This document shows positions 1 to 7,236 of a stretch of DNA of 17,834 nucleotides, piece by piece; the first letter of the stretch is position 1; the number at the start of each line of letters is the position of its first letter. A program made the position numbers and the translations under genes. The DNA comes from CAWBOV01 sp963790525 (GTDB lineage: Bacteria; Actinomycetota; Actinomycetes; Mycobacteriales; Jatrophihabitantaceae): the NCBI GenBank assembly GCA_963790525.1, contig CAWBOV010000007.1, forward strand, positions 1-17,834, written 5' to 3'. Below the pieces are notes generated by a model. It saw nothing but the letters and a program-made list of their open reading frames with translations. It was not told the DNA's origin and searched no databases.

Positions 1-799
1 GCGAGGTTCGGCTGACCGGTGAGCTGCTCGACACCGAGAACGAGAAGGCGCTGCGCTCGGTGCGGGGCCGGCGGATCGCGATGGTGTTCCAGAATCCGAT
101 GGGCGCGCTCGACCCGCTCATGACCATCGGCGCCCAGCTCACCGAGCCGATCCGGACTCGTGGCGTCACCGGCCGCGGCGGCGCGCGCGGCCAGGCGGCG
201 GCGCTGCTGGCCGAGCTCGGCGTCGCCGGACGCCGGCAGGCGGCTGCGGGCCTACCCGCACGAGTTCTCCGGCGGCATGCGCCAGCGCGTGGCGCTGGCG
301 ATGGCGCTGGCCGCGGAGCCCGAGATCCTGCTCGCCGACGAGCCGACCACGGCACTGGACGTGCGGGCCCAGGAGCAGGTGCTCGCGCTGCTCGACCGGG
401 TCGCGCGGGAGCGGGGCCTGACCGTCCTGCTCATCACCCACGACCTGGCGCTGGTCGCCGGCTTCGCCGACCGGGTCGCGGTGATGTACGCCGGGCGGAT
501 CGTGCACGACGACCCCGTCGACGCGGTGTTCGCCGATCCGGCCCACCCCTACACCCGCGGGCTGCTCGGCGCGCTGCCCCGGGTCGACCGGGCAAGCCGG
601 ACCGGCTGCCGGCCATCGCGGGCACCATCCGCGCCCGGCGAGCCGGCCCGCGCGGCTGCGCGTTCCACCCGCGCTGCCCGCAACGCATCGACCAGCTGCG
701 ACACAGGTGCTGCCGGCCAGGCTGCCGTCCCCGGCGGAGGCACGTCGCCTGCCACCTGTTCGACCGCGGGTGCACGCGCACACGGCGGCGACGGAGTGA
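1..799 (+). pseudogene. Opp/Dpp-type ABC transporter ATP-binding protein (DppD-like), 5'-partial, multiple frameshifts
   Basis: This is the cytoplasmic ATPase of a peptide/nickel/opine-class importer. The window opens inside the gene, so Walker A lies upstream. Visible in order are the Q-loop (MVFQNPMGALDP), the ABC signature (FSGGMRQR), Walker B (ILLADEP), the switch His (LLITHD) and the C-terminal Opp/Dpp cysteine motif (GCAFHPRCP). The frame changes near 226, 590, 625, 655, 697 and 742, and probably once more before the TGA at 797-799, yet every motif remains intact in one frame or another. That suggests indel sequencing errors more than true decay, but the sequence as given cannot be translated whole. 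Four bases separate its stop from the next ATPase ATG, which fits a dppD-dppF pair. The substrate cannot be inferred; binding protein and permeases would lie upstream of the window. Confidence 0.85.
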
Positions 800-803
800 C
801 GTC

Positions 804-1651
804 ATGACCGCCGCAGCGGAGACCCTGCTCGAGATGCGGGGGCTGAGCAAGACCTACCGCGGCGCTCGGACGGCCGCCCGGTGGTCGCTCTGCGACGACG
901 TGTACCTGCGGGTGCCGAAGGGGGAGATCACCGGCCTGGTCGGCGAGTCCGGCTCCGGGCAAGTCGACCACGATCCGCTGCGTGCTCGGGCTGGAGCAGG
1001 CCCGACGGCGGCTGGATCGAGTACGCCGGGCAGCGCTCGACTTCGGCACCCGCGGGCTCGCCGCGCGCCGCGGCACCGGCGAGATCCAGGTGGTCTTCCA
1101 GGACCCGACCGCCAGCCTGAACCCGCGGATGACGCGCGGGCGATCTGATCGGCGAGGGGCTCGCGGTGCACGGCTCGCGGCCGGCGAAGGCCGCGCCCGG
1201 ACAGCGGGTGACCGAGCTGATGCGATGGTGGGCCTCGACCCGGCCACGGCGCAGCGTCGGCCCGCGCGAGCTTCTCCGGCGGCCAGCGGCAGCGCATCGC
1301 CATCGCCCGGGCGCTGGCCGTCGAGCCGCGAGTTGCTGATCTGCGACGAGGCGGTCTCGGCGCTGGACGTGTCCGTGCAGGCGCAGATCCTCAACCTGCT
1401 GCATGGACATGCGCGACCGGCTCGACCTGACGGTGCTGTTCGTCGCGCACGACCTCGCCGTCGTCCGCCAGATCGCGTCCCAGGTCGTCGTGCTGCAGCG
1501 CGGGGCGGGTCGTCGAGGAAGGCCCGAGCGACAGATCTTCGCCGACCCTCAGCACGAATACACCCGGGCGCTGCTCGCGGCCGTACCCATTCCCGACCCC
1601 GCGTCGGTCGCGGGCCCGGGCTGCCGCGCGTCGCGCCCGCGGCGGCCCTGA
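804..1651 (+). pseudogene. Opp/Dpp-type ABC transporter ATP-binding protein (DppF-like), multiple frameshifts
   Basis: This is the second ATPase of the same importer. The ATG at 804 follows GGAG (793-796) by seven bases. The pieces are an N-terminal LLEMRGLSKTYRG, Walker A (GESGSG, then KSTT after removing one extra G near 958), Q-loop (QVVFQDPTASLNPRMT), signature (FSGGQRQRIAIARALA), Walker B (LLICDEAVSALDVSVQAQIL), the switch His region (LFVAHDLAVVRQ) and a typical tail (HEYTRALLAAVPIPDP). Roughly a dozen +1 or -1 shifts occur, for example near 864, 892, 958, 1000, 1036, 1135, 1268, 1322, 1402, 1505 and 1533. All leave the encoded family protein readable, so error in the sequence is the likely cause. 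The TGA at 1649-1651 is the probable stop. It is followed after 67 bases by the TIM-barrel gene. Confidence 0.83.
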
Positions 1652-1718
1652 CCTGCCCCGGCTGTCGGGCTGACGCCCGCAACCCCGGTTCTGCACGAGA
1701 TAACGAAGGAGAAACGTC

Positions 1719-2789
1719 ATGCGCATCGGTGTCGATGGTTCGAAGATTCCGGAGGCCGCGAAGCGCGGTCCGGTCGCGCAGCCTCGACCACGGCCACGAG
1801 CTCGGGATGGACGGGCTGTTCTATCCGGACCGTGCTGGACATGAGCCCCACCCTCGACCGCGGTGTGCTGCGGGCGGTCCGGCAGCGCGCCGACGAGCTG
1901 GGGATGTACATCGAGAGCCGGGCTGGGCAAGGTCAATCCGTACGCCAACCCCGAGGCGCCCGAACTGCGGGCGCTCGGCGACGGCGACATCCTGCTCGGC
2001 TTCCGGCGGATGATGGAGGCCTGCGCCGAGATCGGCTGCGTCGAGCTGTGGGCGGCGCTGGCGAACTACAAGTGGATGTACCACGGCAAGCACGCCTACG
2101 ACCGGTTCCGCACCGACGTCGACTGGGAGGACCAGCTTGCGGCCTCGGCGAAGTTCCTCAAGCAACTCGCGCCGATCGCTCGTGACCTCGGCATTCACAT
2201 CAATATCGAGACGCACGAGGAGGTCACCTCCTTCGAGCTGGTGCGGTTGGTGGAGGAGGTCGGACCGGACGTCACCGGCATCGTCTACGACACCACGAAT
2301 CCGCTGCAACGGCTGGAGCATCCGCTCCGGACGGCTCAGCGCGTCGCCCCCTACGTGCGGCAGACGCACTGCAAGGACGGCATTCTGAGCTACGGCGACG
2401 GCGGGGTGGATTATCAGCACCGGCCGATCGGCACGGGCGTCGTGGACTATCACCAGATCCTGCCGATCCTGATGGCCGCCAACCCGGACCTGAATCTGAG
2501 TATCGAACCGCCGCAGCCCGTCGAGGACCAGGCGCGACCGGCATCGGTCCTCTGGATCGACGCGTTCGACTCCGAGTTCATCGCGGGCCACCCGGACGTC
2601 AGCGTCGCGGAATACGCGGCATTCATCGCGCTGGTGAATTCGTGCCAGGCGCGCATCGACGCGGGTGAGACGCCGGACCGGGTCAGCTACCTGACGCGAC
2701 CCTACGATTTCGATGCCGCTATCCAGCTGATCACCGGTGGCGCAGCGCATCTGCGGGCGGTCTGCGCCGACCTGGGGCTCGGCGCGTGA
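1719..2789 (+). CDS. Sugar phosphate isomerase/epimerase-like TIM-barrel protein (frameshifted near its 5' end)
   Basis: A xylose-isomerase-like TIM barrel of the AP-endonuclease-2 superfamily, about 355 residues once corrected. Metal-ligand motifs are in the expected order: Glu in NIETHEE (about residue 163), Asp in GIVYDTTNP, His in QTHCKDG and Glu in LSIEPP. The start is the ATG at 1719, with GAAGGAG (1705-1711) seven bases upstream. As written, the frame from 1719 hits a stop near 1842; single extra bases near 1782, 1829 and 1918 explain this and return the frame to that of the clean stretch. An automatic call would probably begin at the GTG at 1863. The stop overlaps the amidase GTG by four bases, so the two are probably translationally coupled. 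It likely acts on a sugar-like part of the compound imported by the upstream ABC system; the exact substrate is unknown. Confidence 0.85.
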
Positions 2790-4111
2790 CGACGACGAAC
2801 GTCGACCCGACGTTGCGGGCGCGGGCGACCTGGGAGGAATTCCGCTGGACCAACGCTCTGCTCGCCATCGCGCCGGCCGGCGACGCGACCGCTAGCGGCG
2901 GGCCGCTCACCGGGTTGACGTTCACGGTGAAGGACACCTTCGCCACCGCCGGCCTGCGGTCCAGCGGCGGGTCTCTGCTGCTCGCCGACCACGTCCCCGA
3001 GCGGGACGCGGTGCTCGTCGGGCGGCTCAAGGCCGCCGGCGCGACGTTGTTCGGGAAGGGCAACTGCGCGGAATTCGGCAACGGGATCGACACCGAGACG
3101 CGGATCGGCGGCCGGGTCCTGCATCCCTTTGACGACGCGGTGTCCCCTGGCGGCTCCAGCGGCGGCGACGCCGTCGCGGTCGCCGCGGGCGTGGTCGATT
3201 TCGCGATCGGCGGCGACTACGGCGGTTCCGTCCGCTGGCCCGCGCAGTGCGTCGGCGTCTACGGCCTGCGCACGAGCGCCGGTCTGGTGCCGCGTACCGG
3301 GCGCATGCCCAGCGGCGGCGGGACCCGCGCGACGCCATTCGTCGGCGCACCCGCGCCGCGCGGCCTGCTGAGTCGGGTGGAGGTTCCGGGGGTTTTCGCC
3401 CGCGACCCCGCGCTCATCGCCGCCGTGCTGGCCGAGCTCGCCGGACCGGACGGGGACGACTGGTTCGGGCTCACCGCGCCGATGCCGCCCCAGGTGCGGA
3501 CCCGGCGGATCGCGGTCACCACCGGCCGCGAGGTCGGCCCGGTGTCGCGGGAGTCGCTCGACGCGCTGGCGGCGGCCCGGCAGGCCGCGGCCGCGGCCGG
3601 GTACCAGGTAGTCGAGGCCGAGGGGTTGCTCACGGACGCGACCACGATCTACAACCTGCTCCGCGACGACCTGGACGTCCTGGACGACCTGCGGGCGCTG
3701 GTTGGGGCGGACGCCGATCAGCTCTGTCCCGGAACCCAAGCCGTGTTGGCCAGCCCGGCCGGGCGGGGGTGGGGCCATCCCGAGGTGCGGGAGGCGTGGC
3801 GCCGGTCTCGGCAGATCGTGTCGCGGGTGTCCGCGCTGCTCACCGAGGTTGACGCGATCCTGCTTCCGGTCGCGCCGGTGTCGGCGGTGCCGCACGGCGG
3901 GGCCGTCGAGGTCGACGGGCAGCTCATCGCGGGGCCGGGGCTGATGGCGCAGTGCCGGGCGATCTCGCTGACCGGGCTGCCGGCGCTGGCGATGCCGACC
4001 CTGCCGACGGACGGCGGCCGAACCGCCGGCGTGCAGGTCGTCGGCGCCGCGGGGGCGGACCGGCTGTGCTGCGCGATCGCGGCAGAGCTGGCGGCTCAGC
4101 TCACCAGCTGA
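2786..4111 (+). CDS. Amidase (amidase-signature family)
   Basis: A 441-residue serine hydrolase of the amidase-signature family (GatA/malonamidase fold), which splits carboxamides to acid plus ammonia or amine in the cytoplasm. The Ser-cisSer-Lys triad is visible: Lys49 in FTVKDTF, Ser124 in the Gly-Ser-rich SPGGSSGGD, and nucleophile Ser148 in GGDYGGSVRWPA. The 24-residue spacing between the two serines is that known for malonamidase. The GTG start overlaps the TGA of the isomerase gene (GTGA), and little independent ribosome binding site is seen, so coupling is likely. GatA itself is unlikely because no GatB or GatC neighbours are present and the setting is catabolic. Its place after an importer and an isomerase suggests it opens an amide bond in the imported compound. 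Substrate is not predictable. Confidence 0.9.
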   Translation: MTTTNVDPTLRARATWEEFRWTNALLAIAPAGDATASGGPLTGLTFTVKDTFATAGLRSSGGSLLLADHVPERDAVLVGRLKAAGATLFGKGNCAEFGNGIDTETRIGGRVLHPFDDAVSPGGSSGGDAVAVAAGVVDFAIGGDYGGSVRWPAQCVGVYGLRTSAGLVPRTGRMPSGGGTRATPFVGAPAPRGLLSRVEVPGVFARDPALIAAVLAELAGPDGDDWFGLTAPMPPQVRTRRIAVTTGREVGPVSRESLDALAAARQAAAAAGYQVVEAEGLLTDATTIYNLLRDDLDVLDDLRALVGADADQLCPGTQAVLASPAGRGWGHPEVREAWRRSRQIVSRVSALLTEVDAILLPVAPVSAVPHGGAVEVDGQLIAGPGLMAQCRAISLTGLPALAMPTLPTDGGRTAGVQVVGAAGADRLCCAIAAELAAQLTS

Positions 4112-4196
4112 CCGGGCGACGCTCGACGGCGGAAGTCACGGTGCGGCGACGTCCGTCGGCCTCGATGCACCGGCCGCCGTGCGCGATAGTGAATCG

Positions 4197-5129
4197 ATGC
4201 CCGCCGCCCCGCGTCGCGAACCCGCGGACACGAGCGCGGCGCCCTCGTTCGACGAGGTCGCGGACGAGCTGTACGGGCTGGCGCCGGAGGAGTTCACGGC
4301 GGCCAGGACCCGGCACGAGAAGGCGGCGCGTCGGCGCGGTGACCGGGACGAGGCAGCCAGCATCCACGCCCTGGCAAAGCCAAGCGTCCCGGCCTGGCTG
4401 GCCAACCAGCTCGTCCGCGAACAGCGGGACGCGCTGGCGCCGCTGCTCGAACTCGGCGCGGGCCTGCGTGAGGCGACCGCGCGGCTGGCCGGCGAGGACC
4501 TCCGGCGACTGTCCCGGCAGCAGCACGAGGTCGTTGCCGCGCTGGTTCAGCAGGCCCGGAGCATCGCGCGCACGGCCGGCCGCCCCGTCAGCGACGACGC
4601 CGCCCGAGCCTTGGAGGACACCCTTCGGGCCGCCCTGGCGGAGGATGCCGCCGCTCAGCAGCTGCTGGCCGGCCGGCTCACGAAGGCACTACCTCCGCCC
4701 GGCTTCGGCGGCAGCGGCTTCGGCGGCGGCGGCGCGGCCGAAACCCCGGTTCGGAAGTCGGCTCCGGCCGGCAAGCCGAAGAAGGCGCGTGCGTCCGACG
4801 ACGAGCAGCGTCGCCGCGCCGAGCGTGAATTGACCGAGGCGCAGAGTGCCCTCGCCGAGGCGGCCGCCGCCCTCGATGAGGCGAGGGCTAGCCGGGACGA
4901 CGCGCAGGCGAGGGTGACGGAGTCAGACCAGGCCGCCCAGGCCACCCACGCGAAGGTCGAGGAGCTGCGCAGGCAGCTGGAGGAGGCTACTGCCGCTGCC
5001 AGCGACGCGGACCGGCTGCGCCACGACCAGGCCGAGGGGCTGCGCCGAGCGGAGGGTTCGGTCCGCGCCGCCGAGCGCCGGCACGCACAGGCGCAGGAAC
5101 GTCGCGACCGCCTCGCCGCGGGCGCCTGA
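4197..5129 (+). CDS. Coiled-coil protein of unknown function (actinobacterial)
   Basis: A 310-residue soluble protein that I recognise only as a type widespread in actinomycetes, without known function. Residues about 15-160 are a helical domain with the characteristic stretches ELYGLAPEEFTAAR and KPSVPAWLANQLVREQRD. A Gly-rich linker (PPPGFGGSGFGGGG) and a Lys-rich patch follow, and residues about 200-310 form a long Ala/Glu/Arg-rich coiled coil. No signal peptide, membrane helix or catalytic motif is visible. The ATG at 4197 is chosen; a GTG at 4179 is in frame and would add six residues. Neither has a strong ribosome binding site. It stands alone after the amidase with an 85-base gap, so membership of that operon is uncertain. 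Confidence 0.75.
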   Translation: MPAAPRREPADTSAAPSFDEVADELYGLAPEEFTAARTRHEKAARRRGDRDEAASIHALAKPSVPAWLANQLVREQRDALAPLLELGAGLREATARLAGEDLRRLSRQQHEVVAALVQQARSIARTAGRPVSDDAARALEDTLRAALAEDAAAQQLLAGRLTKALPPPGFGGSGFGGGGAAETPVRKSAPAGKPKKARASDDEQRRRAERELTEAQSALAEAAAALDEARASRDDAQARVTESDQAAQATHAKVEELRRQLEEATAAASDADRLRHDQAEGLRRAEGSVRAAERRHAQAQERRDRLAAGA

Positions 5130-5171
5130 GGCGCTCCCGCCCGCTCGCTGGGCCGATCCCGGACTTCGGTT

Positions 5172-5199
5172 TTGACGTCAGCGTCAATTCGAGTATTCT
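5172..5199 (+). promoter_or_regulatory. Promoter with palindromic operator upstream of the amidohydrolase gene
   Basis: TTGACG at 5172-5177 and TATTCT at 5194-5199 are separated by 16 bases and resemble a housekeeping -35/-10 pair. A perfect inverted repeat, TTGACG-TCAG-CGTCAA, spans 5172-5187 and so covers the -35 element and part of the spacer. It also contains the palindrome TGACGTCA. Such an arrangement is typical of a repressor site (TetR- or GntR-like), but no regulator gene is adjacent. Transcription would start near 5206, leaving a leader of about 75 bases. Confidence 0.6.
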
Positions 5200-5279
5200 G
5201 CCTAGTGGGAGTGACTCTCCCGCCTCACGCGACAGCTGTGCTGGCTGGGCGCGCGACCAATGACCGAAGGAGGCTCCCA

Positions 5280-6548
5280 GTGCCGAAGGCCTTGCCGTTC
5301 CCCGTGTTCGACGCGGACAACCACATGTACGAGACCACGGACGCGTTCACGAAGTACCTGCCGGCCGAGTACGAGGGCCTCGTCAAGTACGTCCAGGTCA
5401 ACGGTCGTACCAAGATCGCCCTGCGGAACGTGATCAGCGAGTACATCCCGAATCCGACGTTCACCAAGGTGGCCCCTCCCGGAGCGCAGGAGCTGGAGTT
5501 CCGGATCAAGAACCCGTCCTCGAAGCACTCGATCGGCGGGCGTGGCTTCCACCTCAAGAAGACCGAAGAGGGCGCCAACCTGGTCGGGCTGCCGCCGAAG
5601 TACATCGAGTCGCCGCCGGCGTTCTTCGACCCCGAGGCGCGCCTGGCGCTGATGAACGAGCAGCACATCGACCGCGCGATGATGTGGCCGACGCTGGCCA
5701 GCCTGCTGGAGGAGCGCCTCGCCGACGACCCGCAGGCGACCGCGGTGGTCGTGCACGCGCTCAACCAGTGGATGCTCGAGCACTGGACCTTCAACTTCGA
5801 GAACCGGATCTTCGCGACCCCGGTCATCACCCTCGGCCTGCTCAACGAGGCGATGCGTGAGATCGACTACGTGGTGGAGAACGGCGCGAAGGCGATTCTG
5901 ATCCGCCCAGCCTCGGTGCCGGACGTGCTCGGCCGTCGCCGGTCCTTCGCGCTGGAGGAATTCGACCCGTTCTGGAAGAAGGTCGAGGAGGCCGGAATCC
6001 TCGTCGGGATGCACGCCTCCGACGACGGTTACGTCCGGCACACCAACGAGTGGGAGGGCATCACCAACGAGATGAACCCCTTCCGCAAGGTCAGCCCGTT
6101 CCAGGCCCTCGTCGGCAGCGAGTACCGCGGGATCCGGGACACGGTCTACTCGATCATCGCGCACGGCCTGGCGACCCGGTTCCCCAAGATTCGCTTCATG
6201 CCGGTCGAAAACGGCAGCCAGTTCATCCCGACGGCCCTCAAGGCATTCGGCAAGATCTACGACAAGCAGCCGGAGATCTTCCCGGAGGACCCGTTCGTGG
6301 CGTTCAAGCGGTCGATCTACATCCACCCGTTCTTCGAGGAAGACGTGATCGGGATCATCGACCTGGTCGGGATCGACAACGTCGTCTTCGGGTCGGACTA
6401 CCCGCACCCCGAGGGCATGCACGACCCGACCGAGTTCTACGACGAGATCCCCGAGCTGTCCGAAGAGGACAAGGCCAAGCTGATGGGTGGCAACCTCAAC
6501 AAGCTGATGGGCTTCCCCGCCGATGACAAGGCGCTGGCCGTCGCCTGA
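5280..6548 (+). CDS. Amidohydrolase family protein (amidohydrolase_2, metal-dependent hydrolase/decarboxylase type)
   Basis: A 422-residue TIM-barrel protein of the amidohydrolase-2 class, which includes gamma-resorcylate- and ACMS-type decarboxylases as well as hydrolases. Likely metal and catalytic residues are Asp11/His15 in FDADNHMYE, His245 in GMHASDDGY, His295 in IIAHGLATRFP and Asp373 in FGSDYPHPEG. Related actinobacterial proteins share the opening D-x-D-N-H in place of the usual D/E-x-H. The GTG at 5280 is chosen because AAGGAGG (5267-5273) sits six bases upstream; the longer frame from 5172 would run through the promoter. Monocistronic: own promoter at 5172-5199 and a strong hairpin after the stop. 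Substrate unknown; aromatic or xenobiotic catabolism is a guess from the family. Confidence 0.87.
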   Translation: MPKALPFPVFDADNHMYETTDAFTKYLPAEYEGLVKYVQVNGRTKIALRNVISEYIPNPTFTKVAPPGAQELEFRIKNPSSKHSIGGRGFHLKKTEEGANLVGLPPKYIESPPAFFDPEARLALMNEQHIDRAMMWPTLASLLEERLADDPQATAVVVHALNQWMLEHWTFNFENRIFATPVITLGLLNEAMREIDYVVENGAKAILIRPASVPDVLGRRRSFALEEFDPFWKKVEEAGILVGMHASDDGYVRHTNEWEGITNEMNPFRKVSPFQALVGSEYRGIRDTVYSIIAHGLATRFPKIRFMPVENGSQFIPTALKAFGKIYDKQPEIFPEDPFVAFKRSIYIHPFFEEDVIGIIDLVGIDNVVFGSDYPHPEGMHDPTEFYDEIPELSEEDKAKLMGGNLNKLMGFPADDKALAVA

Positions 6549-6565
6549 TCTGATCAGTCCGGTCG

Positions 6566-6598
6566 CAGTGCCCACTCCCGCCTCGGGGGTGGGCACTG
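6566..6598 (+). terminator. Hairpin terminator after the amidohydrolase gene
   Basis: Arms CAGTGCCCAC (6566-6575) and GTGGGCACTG (6589-6598) are perfect complements, and the stem extends inward through a T-G pair and three C-G pairs around a five-base loop. It starts 18 bases after the stop codon. There is no real T tract, as is common for actinobacterial terminators. Confidence 0.7.
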
Positions 6599-6858
6599 TG
6601 CGTTTAGGCGGTCCTAGGACGAAGGGCGCCGCCGAATATCTGGCGCTGGACTAGCGGGAAGCTCGCGGATTCCCTCTCCGGGGAGGCCGCGGCCGGTGCT
6701 TCGAAAAGGCACCGGCTAAGCAGCGATGGCATCGAGGAGGCCCTGGTTTTCCTCGCGAAAACCGGGGCTTTCTCTCAGCACATCGGCGTCTGGCAGTCTT
6801 TCCGCGTGGCTGGATCTTCTCGGGGTCGCCCGGTCGGACTCATCCGAGGGAGCCTGCG
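6599..6858 (+). ncRNA. Gene-free stretch with a candidate structured leader or small RNA ending in a hairpin terminator
   Basis: No convincing protein gene lies here. Two hairpins stand out. The first pairs GCCGGTGC (6692-6699) with GCACCGGC (6709-6716), eight perfect pairs around a nine-base loop. The second runs 6741-6767, pairing CCCTGGTTTTC with GAAAACCGGGG, 11 pairs including one T-G wobble, followed by CTTTCTCTC, which resembles a Rho-independent terminator. The YjbR-family gene starts 92 bases after the second stem, so this may be a terminated small RNA or an attenuator-like leader. I do not recognise a known riboswitch class. The boundaries of any transcript are unknown. Confidence 0.35.
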
Positions 6859-7227
6859 ATGACCGATGCGGACGACGTGCGCCGCCTCGCGACGTCGCTC
6901 GCGGGCGTCGAGGAGATCCCTAGCGACGGCTTCGACTTTCGGGTCGGCGGCAAGGGGTTCATCTGGTCCTACCCCGAACGTCAGCCTGGCCGCCGGCGGG
7001 AGATCCGCACGGATATCGCGGTGCTCTACGTCGGCGACGAGGCCGAAAAGCAGGCGCTGCTGCTCGGCGAGCCCGACGCCTTCTTCACCGTCCCCGGCTA
7101 CGACGGATTTCCGCTGGTGATGGTCAGGCTCGACGAGATCGACGTCGACCGGCTGGCGGAACTGATCCAGGACGCTTGGGCCATGCGCGGGACAAGACAG
7201 CCGAGTTTCGACGAGGATCCCGACTGA
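6859..7227 (+). CDS. MmcQ/YjbR family protein
   Basis: A 122-residue protein of the MmcQ/YjbR (DUF419) family, small alpha/beta proteins with a CyaY-like fold sometimes described as DNA-binding; their cellular role is unclear. Family-like features are the N-terminal helix (DDVRRLATSLAGVEE), the strand region FDFRVGGKGFIWSYP, AVLYVGDEAEKQALL, and the closing VPGYDGFPLVMVRLDEID followed by a C-terminal helix ending in DAWAMRGTR. Length is normal for the family. The ATG at 6859 has GAGGGAG six bases upstream. It converges on helR with nine bases between the two stop codons. Confidence 0.82.
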   Translation: MTDADDVRRLATSLAGVEEIPSDGFDFRVGGKGFIWSYPERQPGRRREIRTDIAVLYVGDEAEKQALLLGEPDAFFTVPGYDGFPLVMVRLDEIDVDRLAELIQDAWAMRGTRQPSFDEDPD

Positions 7228-7236
7228 CGAACCGGG

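Noticed and set aside
5172..5279. N-terminal extension of the amidohydrolase to an upstream start
   Set aside because: It would translate the promoter and operator; the GTG at 5280 has a near-perfect ribosome binding site and gives the expected family N-terminus.
5202..6596. 464-codon open frame on the minus strand opposite the amidohydrolase gene
   Set aside because: It mirrors a well-supported gene in a high-GC genome, lacks any recognisable domain and would span the gene's leader and terminator.
6709..6719. Match of GCACCGGCTAA to the 16S rRNA 530-loop region
   Set aside because: Only about 11 bases agree and the flanking bases diverge at once; the match also forms half of a local hairpin, so chance is likelier than an rRNA fragment.
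6726..6923. Open frame of 65 codons starting in the hairpin region
   Set aside because: Ser/Arg-rich, overlaps the second hairpin and the start of the YjbR-family gene, no ribosome binding site or domain.
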